A stretch of 64,000 bases of DNA from Hymenobacter sp. 15J16-1T3B (GTDB lineage Bacteria > Bacteroidota > Bacteroidia > Cytophagales > Hymenobacteraceae), in NCBI RefSeq assembly GCF_020711235.1, contig NZ_JAJFAV010000001.1, positions 62,001 through 126,000 on the forward strand. Reading direction: 5' to 3'. The notes under the pieces were generated by a model that was not told the DNA's origin, did no database searches, and saw only the letters and a program-made list of their open reading frames with translations. This document shows, one piece after another, positions 6,483 to 15,056 of this stretch. The position numbers and the translations under genes were made by a program. Each line of letters starts with the position of its first letter. Position 1 is the first letter of the stretch.

Positions 6483-8579
6483 TTGAGTAGCTTTTTCAAC
6501 ACCAAGATTGCCCTGCTCCGCGGCATGGACACGCGGCGGGCCGACGTGCTGGCCAAGGAGCTGAACCTGTTCACCTACGGCGACCTGGTGCAGTTCTACC
6601 CCTTCCGCTACCTCGACCGCACGCAGTTTTACAACGTGGTTGACCTGCACGACGACTTGTCGATGGTGCAGGTGAAGGCCACCGTGCGCACCAAGGAGGT
6701 GCTGGGCGAAGGCCGCAAGCAGCGCCTCGTGGCCCAGGCTCAGGACGAGAGCGGGCACCTGGAGCTGGTGTGGTTCAAGGGCGTGAAGTGGTTTGAAAAG
6801 TGGGTCAAGAACCACCAGGAGTACATCATCTTCGGCAAGCCAACGCTGTTCAACGGCAAGCCGCAGATGGCGCACCCGGAGCTGGAGGAGGTATCGGAGC
6901 ACAAGCCGGGCAGCTCGTTTCTGCAGCCGGTGTACTCCAGCACCGACAAGCTTAGGAATTTCAACCTCGACAGCAAGGGCATTGCCCGGCTCACGGCGCA
7001 GGTGCTCAAGCTCTGCGCCCCGCATTTCCACGAAACCCTCTCGCCGGAGCTGATTCAGCGCTACGCCCTCATGCCCAAGGCCGAGGCCATGCAGCAGATT
7101 CACTTCCCGCAAAGCAATGAACTGCTGCAGGCGGCACGCTTCCGGCTGAAGTTCGAGGAGCTGTTCTACGTGCAGCTCAAGCTGCTGCGCCAGCGCACCC
7201 AACGCAAAGTGGAGCTAGCCGGGCAGATTTTCGACAAGGTGCCCACGCTCACGCACTTCTACAAGAACGTGCTGCCCTTCGACCTGACGATGGCGCAAAA
7301 GCGGGTCATTCACGACATCTACAAGGACTTCACGGCCGGCAAGCAGATGAACCGCCTACTGCAGGGCGACGTGGGCTCTGGCAAAACCATTGTGGCCTTC
7401 ATCAGCATGCTCATTGCCGCCGACAACGGGGCGCAGTCCTGCCTGATGGCCCCGACGGAAATCCTAGCCGATCAGCACTACGAAGGCCTGAAGAAGTTTG
7501 CCGACATGCTCGGCCTCAAAATCGGGTTGCTGACGGGCTCCACGCGCACGGCCGCCCGCCGGGTGCTGCACGAGCAGTTGCGCTCCGGGGAGCTGCACAT
7601 GCTGGTGGGTACGCACGCGCTACTGGAAGACGTGGTGCAGTTCAAAAACCTGGGGCTGACCATCATGGACGAGCAGCACCGCTTCGGGGTGGCGCAGCGC
7701 TCCAAACTCTGGCAGAAGAACCCCAACGTAATTCCGCACGTGCTGGTGATGACGGCCACGCCCATTCCGCGCACCCTGGCCATGACGCTCTACGGCGACC
7801 TAGACGTGTCGGTCATCGACGAGCTGCCGGCGGGCCGCAAGCCCATCGTAACAGTGCACCGCTTCGACGCCAACCGCCTGAAAGTGTTTGAGTTTATGCG
7901 GCAAGAAATCCGCAAGGGCCGGCAGTGCTACGTGGTGTACCCGCTCATCGAAGAAAGCGAAGCCATGGCCGATTACAAGGACCTGATGGACGGCTTCGAG
8001 AGCGTGTCGCGGGCGTTTCCGGAGTACCACGTCAGCATCGTGCACGGGCGCATGACGGCTGGTGAAAAGGACGCGGAGATGCAGCGGTTCGTGAAGAACG
8101 AGTCGCAGATCATGGTGGCAACGACCGTTATCGAGGTGGGCGTGAACGTGCCCAACGCCTCGGTGATGGTCATTGAGTCGGCCGAGCGGTTTGGCCTTTC
8201 GCAGCTGCACCAGCTACGCGGGCGCGTGGGCCGCGGCGCCGATCAGAGCTACTGCATCCTGATGTCGGGCTACAAGCTCAGCAAGGACACCCGCACACGC
8301 CTGGAAACGATGGTCCGTACCAACAACGGCTTCGAAATTGCCGACATCGACCTGAAGTTGCGCGGCCCGGGCGACCTGATGGGCACCCAGCAGAGCGGCG
8401 TGCTGGACCTCTTGGTGGCCGACTTGGCCAAGGATGGTAAGATTCTGGCCGAGTCGCGGGCGGCGGCGCAGGAAATCCTCAACGAGGACCCGACCCTAGG
8501 CAAGCTGGAAAACCAGAACATTCGCCGGCATATCGAGTCATTGCCGGCTACGGCTGTTAACTGGAGTCGAATTAGCTAA
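6483..8579 (+). CDS. recG: ATP-dependent DNA helicase RecG
   Basis: 698 residues from a TTG start (MSSFFNTKIALLRGMDTRRADVLAKELNLFTYGDLVQFYPFRYLDR fits the family N-terminus). The N-terminal wedge/OB domain is followed by the SF2 motor: Walker A LLQGDVGSGKT (near residue 290), motif II MDEQHRFGV (DEQH form), motif III TATPIPRT. The C-terminal helicase lobe has ATTVIEVGVNVPNAS and QLRGRVGRG, then the TRG region. RecG remodels stalled replication forks and Holliday junctions. It follows gldD after a 100-bp gap that contains an inverted repeat. Confidence 0.97.
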   Translation: MSSFFNTKIALLRGMDTRRADVLAKELNLFTYGDLVQFYPFRYLDRTQFYNVVDLHDDLSMVQVKATVRTKEVLGEGRKQRLVAQAQDESGHLELVWFKGVKWFEKWVKNHQEYIIFGKPTLFNGKPQMAHPELEEVSEHKPGSSFLQPVYSSTDKLRNFNLDSKGIARLTAQVLKLCAPHFHETLSPELIQRYALMPKAEAMQQIHFPQSNELLQAARFRLKFEELFYVQLKLLRQRTQRKVELAGQIFDKVPTLTHFYKNVLPFDLTMAQKRVIHDIYKDFTAGKQMNRLLQGDVGSGKTIVAFISMLIAADNGAQSCLMAPTEILADQHYEGLKKFADMLGLKIGLLTGSTRTAARRVLHEQLRSGELHMLVGTHALLEDVVQFKNLGLTIMDEQHRFGVAQRSKLWQKNPNVIPHVLVMTATPIPRTLAMTLYGDLDVSVIDELPAGRKPIVTVHRFDANRLKVFEFMRQEIRKGRQCYVVYPLIEESEAMADYKDLMDGFESVSRAFPEYHVSIVHGRMTAGEKDAEMQRFVKNESQIMVATTVIEVGVNVPNASVMVIESAERFGLSQLHQLRGRVGRGADQSYCILMSGYKLSKDTRTRLETMVRTNNGFEIADIDLKLRGPGDLMGTQQSGVLDLLVADLAKDGKILAESRAAAQEILNEDPTLGKLENQNIRRHIESLPATAVNWSRIS

Positions 8580-8606
8580 TAGTATTGATAGCAATATATA
8601 TAGGCA

Positions 8607-8628
8607 TAAAAAAACGGCTCTACGCCGT
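8607..8628 (-). terminator. Terminator of the small membrane-protein gene
   Basis: Read on the minus strand, ACGGC and GCCGT pair (8614-8618 with 8624-8628) and are followed by a run of seven T. It is placed directly after the stop of the gene at 8637-8870. Confidence 0.7.
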
Positions 8629-8636
8629 TCTGCACT

Positions 8637-8870
8637 TTAGTTAAGCGAGACTGGGTTGGTCTTTCGACCATACTCAACGTTAGCAGCCGCTTGGCTGGAG
8701 GTATTCTCGTAGCTGACGTGCTGCACGAAGAACGATTGAATGGACTCCGTGTGCTGACGAACGGCCGGTTGGGGAGTCACCTGGGCACGGGGCGCTTGGG
8801 CTTGTTGCTTTACCTGCTTGCCGATTAATACCAAGGCTATGAGCAGAAAGAATTGTAACAAAGACTTCAT
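8637..8870 (-). CDS. Small membrane-anchored hypothetical protein
   Basis: 77 residues starting MKSLLQFFLLIALVLIGKQ, a single N-terminal hydrophobic segment (signal anchor or uncleaved signal). The rest is polar and Gln/Ala/Val-rich (VKQQAQAPRAQVTPQPAVRQ) and has no recognised domain. The internal ATG at 8870 is preferred over a longer frame because the membrane segment then starts the protein. It has its own promoter about 150 bp upstream and a terminator, so it is a monocistronic unit with an unusually long leader. Function unknown. Confidence 0.65.
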   Translation of the reverse strand: MKSLLQFFLLIALVLIGKQVKQQAQAPRAQVTPQPAVRQHTESIQSFFVQHVSYENTSSQAAANVEYGRKTNPVSLN

Positions 8871-8919
8871 GATGGGTAATGTTCGGTGGAAGGAGCGGCT
8901 TGCCGTGCAAGACGGAAGC

Positions 8920-8991
8920 CTGGATTTCTGCTGCACCCGGTTGGCGCAGGCAGTAAAGGCCAGTGGCGTGGCCTTCAAGCACAGAAATCAG
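8920..8991 (-). ncRNA. Candidate structured 5' leader (three-way junction)
   Basis: On the minus strand three helices can form together. P1 is CTGATTTCTG with CAGAAATCCAG (8982-8991 with 8920-8930, one bulge). P2 is AAGGCCA with TGGCCTT (8969-8975 with 8956-8962, perfect 7 bp). P3 is CTGC with GCAG (8946-8949 with 8931-8934). They make a compact three-way junction inside the transcribed leader of the small membrane-protein gene. No known riboswitch class was recognised; the structure is inferred from base pairing only. Confidence 0.4.
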
Positions 8992-9022
8992 CGTGGCGCA
9001 GCTGAAAAGCCTAATCTGTGCA

Positions 9023-9052
9023 CAAATTTATTAATTATATACAAATTAACAA
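9023..9052 (-). promoter_or_regulatory. Bacteroidetes-type promoter of the gene at 8637-8870
   Basis: Minus strand: TTG (9050-9052), 19-bp spacer, TAAATTTG (9023-9030). It fits -33/-7 consensus spacing and implies a leader of about 145 nt. Confidence 0.75.
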
Positions 9053-9201
9053 GCTTTTTGCTCGCTGAATCTGTACCGTTCTGCCTGACAAAGAAAACGG
9101 CAGTAGCTGCGTTAGGTGGCAGCGTAGAGGTTATGAAAGCATGAATTTTCGGTTTCGGGCGTCCCCCGGCGGGGCCTTTACGGGAATGGTCGACTGAATG
9201 A

Positions 9202-9209
9202 TACCTTTG
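9202..9209 (+). promoter_or_regulatory. -7 element TACCTTTG upstream of the gene at 9264
   Basis: TACCTTTG matches TAnnTTTG. At the -33 position there is TTTA rather than TTG, so this is a weaker match. It lies 55 bp before the GTG start. Confidence 0.55.
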
Positions 9210-9263
9210 GGGAGTACATTTTTCTTCATTGGACGACTCCCGCTCCGTTAACCACCTAACGAC

Positions 9264-10715
9264 GTGCGTTTTGCAGTTTTAAATTTTTTCTCCGCCGGAG
9301 TATTGGCGGCGGCGCTGCTCCACGCGCCCTTGGCCCAAGCCCAGCGGGTGCGCTCGACTCCCTTCGCCTACGTACCCGAGCACAGCGAAGACCCGTACAA
9401 CCAGCGGGTGCACGTGAAGACGCTGGCGCTGCCCGGCAGCCAGGATTTCATCATCCTGAGCCACCGTTCGGCCAGCGAATACGCCGTGGAGCGCTACGAT
9501 GCCGACCTGAAAAAACTCTGGACCGCCACCGTGCCGGTAGGCCCCGGGGAGAGCATGGAGGCCTTTGCCCGCAACGACCAGCAGGCCTTGGTGGTGCTGC
9601 ACCACGGCGACGAAACCGGCCAGCACCTGCTCATCCAGCCCGTTGACCTGAAGACCGGCCAGAAACTCGCCGCCAAGAAAGTAGCGGAAGGCGGGCCCCA
9701 AGAACGTCGCCCCGGCATCAGCATCTCGCCCGACGGCACCCAGCTGGTGGCGTGGCGCTACGTCACGCGCGACGCGCAAATCAAGTCGTTGACGGCGGCG
9801 CATTACGACCGGCAGCTCGGCAAGCTCAAGGACCGCACCTACGACTTCCGCGACCTGGGCTCGTTCTTCTCCCCCAGCGTGCACGTGGCCAACGACGGCA
9901 CCCAGTACGTGGCCCTCATCGGCGACGACAACCAGAAGCTCACCGTGCGCCGTTACCGCGACCAGGAAGCCGACATCAAAGTCATGTCGGTGGCGGTGGG
10001 CGGCACCTTTGGCGGCAAGAAGGTGACGGTGCGCGACTCGCAGTGGCGCTTGCTCGACGGGCAGACGCTGTACGCCGCCGCCATCTGCGCCGACTACGCC
10101 TCAGGCGAGTACTACAGCCTGAAGCTGGTGAAGTTCGACTTCGGTACGGCCGACATGAAGTTTGCGCCCGAGTTCAAGTTCACGCCCGAGTACCTGGCCG
10201 AAACCAACAAGCTGACCGGCGCCAGCTACAAACGCCTCGACGACATCTACCTCTCCGACGTGGTGCGCACCGAAGACCAGAACGTGGTCGTCATTGCCGA
10301 GCACAAGGCCGAGGAAGGCCCCGACGCGCCGGTGCGGGCCCGGGAGCTGCACGTGTTCGGCTACAACGAGTTTCAGTCGCCGACCTGGCACCAGATCATC
10401 GCCAAAAACCAGGCGGCGCCCATCACCGAAAGCTTCACGGGCATCGGCTACCGGGCCGCCCCCATTGGCAACGACGTGCAGGTGGTGACGTTGGAAAAGC
10501 TCAAGGACAAGACCGACCTGTACCTGCGCAAGATTGCCGCCCTGCCCGGCACCGTGACCGAACCCAAGGCCCTGGGCCTGAACGTGGCCAACGACCAACA
10601 AGTGGCATACGTGAAAGACTTCACCGCCTGGCTCGATGGCAAGACCATGATTGTGGTGACCCGACCCAGCAAGAAGTCGGCGGCGCTGCAGCTCAACAAG
10701 CTGGTGTTCAAATAA
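9264..10715 (+). CDS. Secreted hypothetical protein, possibly beta-propeller-like
   Basis: 483 residues from a GTG start. A typical Sec signal peptide (FFSAGVLAAALLHAPLAQAQ) is predicted to be cut near residue 27. The mature protein is built from repeated beta-strand blocks about 45-60 residues long (DFIILSHRSASEYAVERYDADLKKLW; QALVVLHHGDETGQHLLIQPVDLKTG; VVVIAEHKAEE), which resembles propeller-type sequences, but no catalytic motif or named domain was recognised. Probably periplasmic or on the cell surface. The next gene starts 3 bp after the stop, so the two are likely cotranscribed. Confidence 0.75.
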   Translation: MRFAVLNFFSAGVLAAALLHAPLAQAQRVRSTPFAYVPEHSEDPYNQRVHVKTLALPGSQDFIILSHRSASEYAVERYDADLKKLWTATVPVGPGESMEAFARNDQQALVVLHHGDETGQHLLIQPVDLKTGQKLAAKKVAEGGPQERRPGISISPDGTQLVAWRYVTRDAQIKSLTAAHYDRQLGKLKDRTYDFRDLGSFFSPSVHVANDGTQYVALIGDDNQKLTVRRYRDQEADIKVMSVAVGGTFGGKKVTVRDSQWRLLDGQTLYAAAICADYASGEYYSLKLVKFDFGTADMKFAPEFKFTPEYLAETNKLTGASYKRLDDIYLSDVVRTEDQNVVVIAEHKAEEGPDAPVRARELHVFGYNEFQSPTWHQIIAKNQAAPITESFTGIGYRAAPIGNDVQVVTLEKLKDKTDLYLRKIAALPGTVTEPKALGLNVANDQQVAYVKDFTAWLDGKTMIVVTRPSKKSAALQLNKLVFK

Positions 10716-10718
10716 GCC

Positions 10719-11039
10719 GTGCTGACTTTCTACCTGTTGCCCGACGACGCGCCCCGGCCCAGCCGGATGCGCCTGGACGAACTGCCCAAAGCCGGGGAGC
10801 TGTCGGCCGAGGACTTTGCCGAGCTGCAGACCCAGCGCATCATCGAAAGCCGGCTGGACTACGACCAGGATTTTCGCTGGAGCAACGGCGTGGCGCAGAT
10901 GAAACTGCAATTGCTGCTGCACCGTCATCCCCAGCTCCGCCCCGACGGCGTCAGCACGCCGGAACAGCGGCTGCTGGTGTTGCTACTCAACGCTTCGGCC
11001 GCCGATTCGGGCCTGTTGGCTGTGGCCTTGGAAGCCTAG
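10719..11039 (+). CDS. Hypothetical protein, 106 residues
   Basis: GTG start 3 bp after the preceding stop, suggesting translational coupling. The product (MLTFYLLPDDAPRPSRMRLDEL onward) is acidic to neutral, Leu-rich and has no signal or membrane segment. No family recognised. Codon use and GC match the neighbours, and the frame has no overlap with another gene, so it is likely real. Confidence 0.55.
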   Translation: MLTFYLLPDDAPRPSRMRLDELPKAGELSAEDFAELQTQRIIESRLDYDQDFRWSNGVAQMKLQLLLHRHPQLRPDGVSTPEQRLLVLLLNASAADSGLLAVALEA

Positions 11040-11120
11040 TTTTGGCTTGGTAGGATTTGCGCTGAAATACTTGCACCTTCTGGTTAAGAGTCATGGTTTC
11101 ATCGTTTTTCACCACGTATC

Positions 11121-11450
11121 ATGGGGTATTTCGAAGTCTACACCGGCAAAAACGGCGAATATTACTTCCGGCTGAAAGCCGGCAACCACGAACCAATTCT
11201 GCAGAGTGAGGGCTACACCACCCGCGCCAACTGCGAAAACGGTATTGAGTCGGTGAAGCGCAATGCCTCGGACGACACCCGCTACGTCCGCCGCGACGGC
11301 AGCTCGTTCAGCTTCTCGCTGAAAGCCACCAACGGCCAAGTCATCGGGCACAGCGAGTCCTACTCCAGCGCCTCGGGCCGGGACGGCGGCATCGAATCGG
11401 TGAAAAAGAACGCACCGACGGCCGAGGTAAAGGACAAGACCACCGCATAA
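11121..11450 (+). CDS. YegP/DUF1508-family protein with two tandem repeats
   Basis: 109 residues made of two copies of the DUF1508 unit: residues about 15-50 (YYFRLKAGNHEPILQSEGY...ENGIESVKRNA) and about 62-98 (SFSFSLKATNGQVIGHSESY...GGIESVKKNA). This is the usual two-repeat architecture of YegP-like proteins. The biochemical role of the family is not firmly established. The tail after the second repeat (PTAEVKDKTTA) is polar. A bidirectional terminator follows. Confidence 0.9.
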   Translation: MGYFEVYTGKNGEYYFRLKAGNHEPILQSEGYTTRANCENGIESVKRNASDDTRYVRRDGSSFSFSLKATNGQVIGHSESYSSASGRDGGIESVKKNAPTAEVKDKTTA

Positions 11451-11462
11451 ACAAGCCGCACA

Positions 11463-11496
11463 AAAAGGGCCGCCCCGATACCGGAGCGGCCCTTTT
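11463..11496. terminator. Bidirectional terminator
   Basis: AAAAGGGCCGC (11463-11473) pairs perfectly with GCGGCCCTTTT (11486-11496). A-rich on the left and T-rich on the right, between the convergent yegP-like and acyl-CoA dehydrogenase genes. Confidence 0.85.
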
Positions 11497-11565
11497 AAGT
11501 TTTCCCCCATCGGGAAATAACAACCAGCCGTTTCCCCGCGGCCGGTTGCTGCTGGTGCGCTCTGC

Positions 11566-13353
11566 TTAGAACGCGTATTCGTTGGCCTGGATGAGCACGT
11601 CGGCGATGCGGCGACGGGCGTCCTTGGCGTTGAAGAGGTCGGCTTTGGTGAAGCGCTTCAGGCCCAGGGCCAGCAGGCGCTGCTCGTCGCCTTCGGTCAT
11701 GGAGGCAATGGCCTCTTTGCCGAACTTATTCACATTGTCCACCGTGTCGTTGAGGTACACGCGCGCAATGTCAATCTGGGCGGCCATGGCTTCTTCGCCC
11801 TTCACGCCGGCTTCCTTCTGCACGCGCAGAATGGTGCTTTCGGCGGTGTAGACTTTGATGGCCATGTCGGCAATGTTCATCAGTACTTCCTGCTCCTTGG
11901 CGAGCGAGTTCATGTACTTCTGCACGGCCGTGCCGGCCACCATCAGGATGGCTTTCTTCAGCTTGGCAATGGTGCGCAGCTCGGCCGCGAACAGGCTGTT
12001 GTCCTCGTCGCCGCCAAAATCCGGAATGGCCATCAGCTCCTGCTGCACGGCCTGGGCCGGGCCCATCAAATCCAGCTCACCCTTCAGCCCCTTCTTCAGG
12101 ATCATGTCGACGGCCAGCATGCGGTTGATTTCGTTGGTGCCCTCGAAGATGCGGTTGATGCGCGAGTCACGGTAGGCGCGGTCCATGGGGTAGTCGGCCG
12201 AGAAGCCGTAGCCGCCGTACACCTGCACGCCTTCGTCCACCACGTAGTCGAGCACCTCGGAGCCTTCCACTTTCAGCACGGCGCACTCCACAGCAAATTC
12301 GCGGGCGGCACCTAGCAGGGCGTCGTTGTGGCTCATGCCCTTGCCAAGCAGCTCCTGCTCCATGCGGGCAATGTCCATACCGGCGCGGTAGATAGCCGAT
12401 TCCACGGCGTAGATGCGGATGGCCTGCTCGGCCAGCTTGTACTTAATGGCACCGAACTTCGAGATGGGCAGCTTGAACTGCACCCGCTCATTGGCGTACT
12501 TCACACTCAGCGTAGCGGCCATCTTAGAAGCACCCAAGCAAGCCGCAGCCAGCTTGATGCGGCCGATGTTCAGGATGTTGAAGGCAATCAGGTGACCCTT
12601 GCCGATTTCGCCCAGCACAGCCGATTTCGGCACCTTTACGTCGGAGAGGAACACCTGGCGGGTCGAGGAACCCTTAATGCCCATTTTGTGCTCCTCGTTG
12701 CCGAGGCTCAGGCCGGGCGTGTTTTTCTCCACGATAAAGCCCGTGAACTGCTCGCCGTCAATCTTGGCAAACACCACGAACACATCGGCGAAACCGCCGT
12801 TGGTAATCCACATTTTCTGGCCGTTGAGCACGTAATGCTCTCCGTCCTCGGTCAGCACGGCCTTGGTTTTGGCGCCCAGGGCGTCGGAACCGGAGCCGGG
12901 CTCGGTCAGGCAGTAGGCGCCCATCAGCTCGCCGGAGGTCAGGCCGGGCAGGTACTTCTGCTTCTGCTCCTCGGTGCCGAAGTACAGAATCGGCAGCATG
13001 GCAATGCCGGTGTGGGCCGCAAAGGCTACCGGGAACGAGTGGCCACCGCCCACGCCCTCCGTCACGCGCAGCGACGTGGGGAAGTCCATGTTCAGCCCGC
13101 CGTATTCTTCGGGGATGCTCACGCCGAACAGGCCCAGCTCGCCAGCCTTTTCCATCAGGCTGCGCATCAAGCCTTCCTCGTGGTTGTCGAGGCGCTCCAG
13201 CAAGGGCTGCACCTCTTTCTCCACGAAGTCGAGGGCAGTCTGGTGCATCATGTTTTGCTCCTCCGAGAAGTCGGCGGGCGTGAATACGTCTTGAGCGTCG
13301 GTCGGCTTGATAATGAACTCGCCGCCTTTCACAAGTTTGTGGGTTACTTCCAT
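11566..13353 (-). CDS. Acyl-CoA dehydrogenase (long C-terminal extension type)
   Basis: 595 residues, longer than the 380-residue core because of a C-terminal helical extension, as in ACAD9/VLCAD-like enzymes. Seen: FAD/substrate motif AYCLTEPGSGSDA (147-158), WITNGG (182-187), VYGGYGF, and the catalytic base E404 in RIFEGTNEI. It oxidises acyl-CoA to trans-2-enoyl-CoA, the first step of beta-oxidation; the extension suggests membrane association or long-chain preference (inferred). It is the last gene of the beta-oxidation group but has its own upstream region with two MarR-type operator sequences. Confidence 0.95.
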   Translation of the reverse strand: MEVTHKLVKGGEFIIKPTDAQDVFTPADFSEEQNMMHQTALDFVEKEVQPLLERLDNHEEGLMRSLMEKAGELGLFGVSIPEEYGGLNMDFPTSLRVTEGVGGGHSFPVAFAAHTGIAMLPILYFGTEEQKQKYLPGLTSGELMGAYCLTEPGSGSDALGAKTKAVLTEDGEHYVLNGQKMWITNGGFADVFVVFAKIDGEQFTGFIVEKNTPGLSLGNEEHKMGIKGSSTRQVFLSDVKVPKSAVLGEIGKGHLIAFNILNIGRIKLAAACLGASKMAATLSVKYANERVQFKLPISKFGAIKYKLAEQAIRIYAVESAIYRAGMDIARMEQELLGKGMSHNDALLGAAREFAVECAVLKVEGSEVLDYVVDEGVQVYGGYGFSADYPMDRAYRDSRINRIFEGTNEINRMLAVDMILKKGLKGELDLMGPAQAVQQELMAIPDFGGDEDNSLFAAELRTIAKLKKAILMVAGTAVQKYMNSLAKEQEVLMNIADMAIKVYTAESTILRVQKEAGVKGEEAMAAQIDIARVYLNDTVDNVNKFGKEAIASMTEGDEQRLLALGLKRFTKADLFNAKDARRRIADVLIQANEYAF

Positions 13354-13385
13354 GGCCGTGGTGGGAATGTTGAGGTGTCTAAACT

Positions 13386-13403
13386 GTTAGGCTTGCCGAC
13401 TAA
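13386..13403 (-). promoter_or_regulatory. Putative MarR-regulator operator, copy 1
   Basis: GTTAGGCTTGCCGACTAA. It matches copy 2 (13455-13472) at 16 of 18 positions and the site upstream of the marR gene (18066-18083) at 14 of 18 positions. It is an imperfect palindrome with outer TTAG/CTAA arms. It lies 33 bp upstream of the acyl-CoA dehydrogenase start. Confidence 0.6.
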
Positions 13404-13454
13404 TTAAGGCCAGCAAGGGCCGCCGAACTGTTGTACCGAAAGGTAAGAAAAAAT

Positions 13455-13472
13455 GTTAGGCGTGCCGACTAT
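13455..13472 (-). promoter_or_regulatory. Putative MarR-regulator operator, copy 2
   Basis: GTTAGGCGTGCCGACTAT, 69 bp from copy 1 in the same orientation. Together the two copies bracket a TACCTTTC -7-like element (13438-13445, minus strand), as expected for repression. Confidence 0.6.
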
Positions 13473-13482
13473 TTCTGGTAAA

Positions 13483-13509
13483 AGAAACCCCGAAAAGGTC
13501 GGGGTTTCT
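13483..13509 (-). terminator. Terminator of the thiolase transcript
   Basis: AGAAACCCCGA (13483-13493) and TCGGGGTTTCT (13499-13509) form an 11-bp stem. On the minus strand it runs into TTTCTTTTA. Confidence 0.8.
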
Positions 13510-13581
13510 GTTTGTTACCAATATCAGAACGCCAAGATATGCGCTCCGGTTCTGATTGTCAATGACTTTTTGCAGGCTTAA

Positions 13582-13717
13582 TCAGAACGTCATTCCGAGC
13601 GCAGCCGAGGAAACGAAGGAAGGCGCCGCCAATGTCGCTGGATGGCAATTCGCTCGTTAAGGTTACTAGCTAGCGTCAGCACGCGAGATGCCTCGGCAAG
13701 CTCGACATGACGGTCTA
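13582..13717. repeat. Intergenic inverted-repeat element, GTCATNCTGAG family (copy A)
   Basis: Imperfect inverted repeat. The left arm begins AGAACGTCATTCCGAGCGCA and the right arm ends AGCTCGACATGACGGTCT. The interior contains GTTACTAGC, shared with the copy at 41415-41527. Confidence 0.7.
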
Positions 13718-13725
13718 GCGCGAGG

Positions 13726-14904
13726 CTACTTCAGCAGCTCGTAGATGCCCGCTACGCCCTGGCCACCGCCCACGCAGGCCGTGACCATGCCGTACTTCTT
13801 GCCGCGGGCGCGCAGCTCGTGGAACAGCTGAATGCTCAGCTTGGCGCCGGAGCAGCCCAGCGGGTGGCCGAGGGCAATGGCGCCGCCGTTCACGTTGAGC
13901 TTGTCCGGGTCGATGCCCAATTCGCGCACCACGGCAATGGACTGCGAGGCAAAAGCTTCGTTCAGCTCGATGAGGTCGATGTCCTCGAGCTTCATGCCGG
14001 CTTGCTTGAGCACTTTCGGCACGGCCTTGATCGGGCCCATGCCCATAATGCGCGGGTCGACGCCTTCGGTGGCGTAGTTCACCATGCGCGCAATCGGCTC
14101 CAGGTTCAGCTCCTTCACCATCCGCTCCGACATGACGATAACGAAAGCCGCGCCGTCGGAAGTCTGCGAGGAGTTGCCGGCCGTGACGGAGCCGGTGGCC
14201 GAGAAGACCGGGCGCAGCTTGCCCAAGGCTTCCACCGAAGTGTCGGCGCGGGGGCCTTCATCGGTATCCACCACGTAGGAGCGGGTTTTCTTCTTGCCGG
14301 TGGCCTGGTCGAGGTAGGTTTCCTCGACGGTAATCGGGACAATCTGCTCCTTGAACTTGCCCTCGGCAATGGCCTTGATAGCCTTCTGGTGCGAGTTGTA
14401 GCTGAACTCGTCCTGGTCCTGCCGGCTGATTTTGTAGTCCTGGGCCACGGCTTCGGCAGTCAGGCCCATGCCGAGGTAGTAATCTGGGTGCTGCTGGGCG
14501 AGCTTGTAGTTCGGCACGGTCTTCCAGCCGACGGTCGGCACGAGGCTCATGCTTTCGGTGCCGCCCGCGATGATGCAGTCGGCCATGCCGGCCTTGATTT
14601 TGCCCACGGCCATGGCAATGGTTTCCACGCCCGAGCCGCAGTAGCGGTTCACGATGAGGCCCGACACGTTGATGGGCAGGGCCAACAGCGAAATCAGGCG
14701 GCCCATCTGCAGGCCTTGCTCGGCTTCCGGCACGGCGTTGCCAACGATGACGTCGTCGACGCGCGTCGGATCCAGCTGGGGCACCTCTTTCATGAGGTGC
14801 TTGATTACCTCGGCGGCCAGGTCGTCGGGGCGGGTGAAGCGGAAACCACCGCGGGGCGCCTTGCCCACGGCCGTGCGGTAACCAGCTACAATGTATGCTT
14901 CCAT
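13726..14904 (-). CDS. Acetyl-CoA C-acyltransferase (thiolase)
   Basis: 392 residues from the ATG at 14904 ([21 protein letters not shown]), the usual thiolase length; a longer in-frame start would add a non-homologous 13 residues. The nucleophilic Cys is C89 in [14 protein letters not shown]. The second pair is the His in [16 protein letters not shown] and the Cys in [10 protein letters not shown] near the C-terminus. It cleaves 3-ketoacyl-CoA to acetyl-CoA in beta-oxidation. It lies just downstream of the hydroxyacyl-CoA dehydrogenase/hydratase gene on the same strand, with an inverted-repeat element in between. Confidence 0.96.
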   Translation of the reverse strand: MEAYIVAGYRTAVGKAPRGGFRFTRPDDLAAEVIKHLMKEVPQLDPTRVDDVIVGNAVPEAEQGLQMGRLISLLALPINVSGLIVNRYCGSGVETIAMAVGKIKAGMADCIIAGGTESMSLVPTVGWKTVPNYKLAQQHPDYYLGMGLTAEAVAQDYKISRQDQDEFSYNSHQKAIKAIAEGKFKEQIVPITVEETYLDQATGKKKTRSYVVDTDEGPRADTSVEALGKLRPVFSATGSVTAGNSSQTSDGAAFVIVMSERMVKELNLEPIARMVNYATEGVDPRIMGMGPIKAVPKVLKQAGMKLEDIDLIELNEAFASQSIAVVRELGIDPDKLNVNGGAIALGHPLGCSGAKLSIQLFHELRARGKKYGMVTACVGGGQGVAGIYELLK

Positions 14905-14947
14905 GAGGAGTTTCTTCTTTAGGGGTTGTCTAAACGTCACCACTCGT

Positions 14948-15049
14948 TGTCATTCTGAGGCGTAAGCCGAAGAACCTTATCACGTTTGGACTTCTATAGA
15001 ACAGTCGTTCGACCGTAATAAGGTCCTTCGCTTTGCTCAGGATGACAGC
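14948..15049. repeat. Intergenic inverted-repeat element (copy B)
   Basis: Left arm TGTCATTCTGAGGCGTAAGC and right arm ending GCTCAGGATGACA, about 100 bp overall, between the thiolase and the dehydrogenase/hydratase genes. Confidence 0.7.
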
Positions 15050-15056
15050 TGGGAGC

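Larger units (their letters stand above)
8871..9263. other. 393-bp divergent intergenic region with two promoters and a structured leader
   Basis: No credible coding region. It contains the structured leader and promoter of the minus-strand gene (8920-9052), an AT-rich stretch around 9020-9055, and a plus-strand -7 element at 9202. Confidence 0.7.
13354..13725. other. 372-bp intergenic region with operators, terminator and inverted repeat
   Basis: Between thiolase and acyl-CoA dehydrogenase. It holds two MarR-type operators (13386 and 13455), a promoter-like TACCTTTC between them on the minus strand (13438-13445), the thiolase terminator (13483-13509) and a long inverted-repeat element (13582-13717). 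No gene is seen. Confidence 0.75.
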
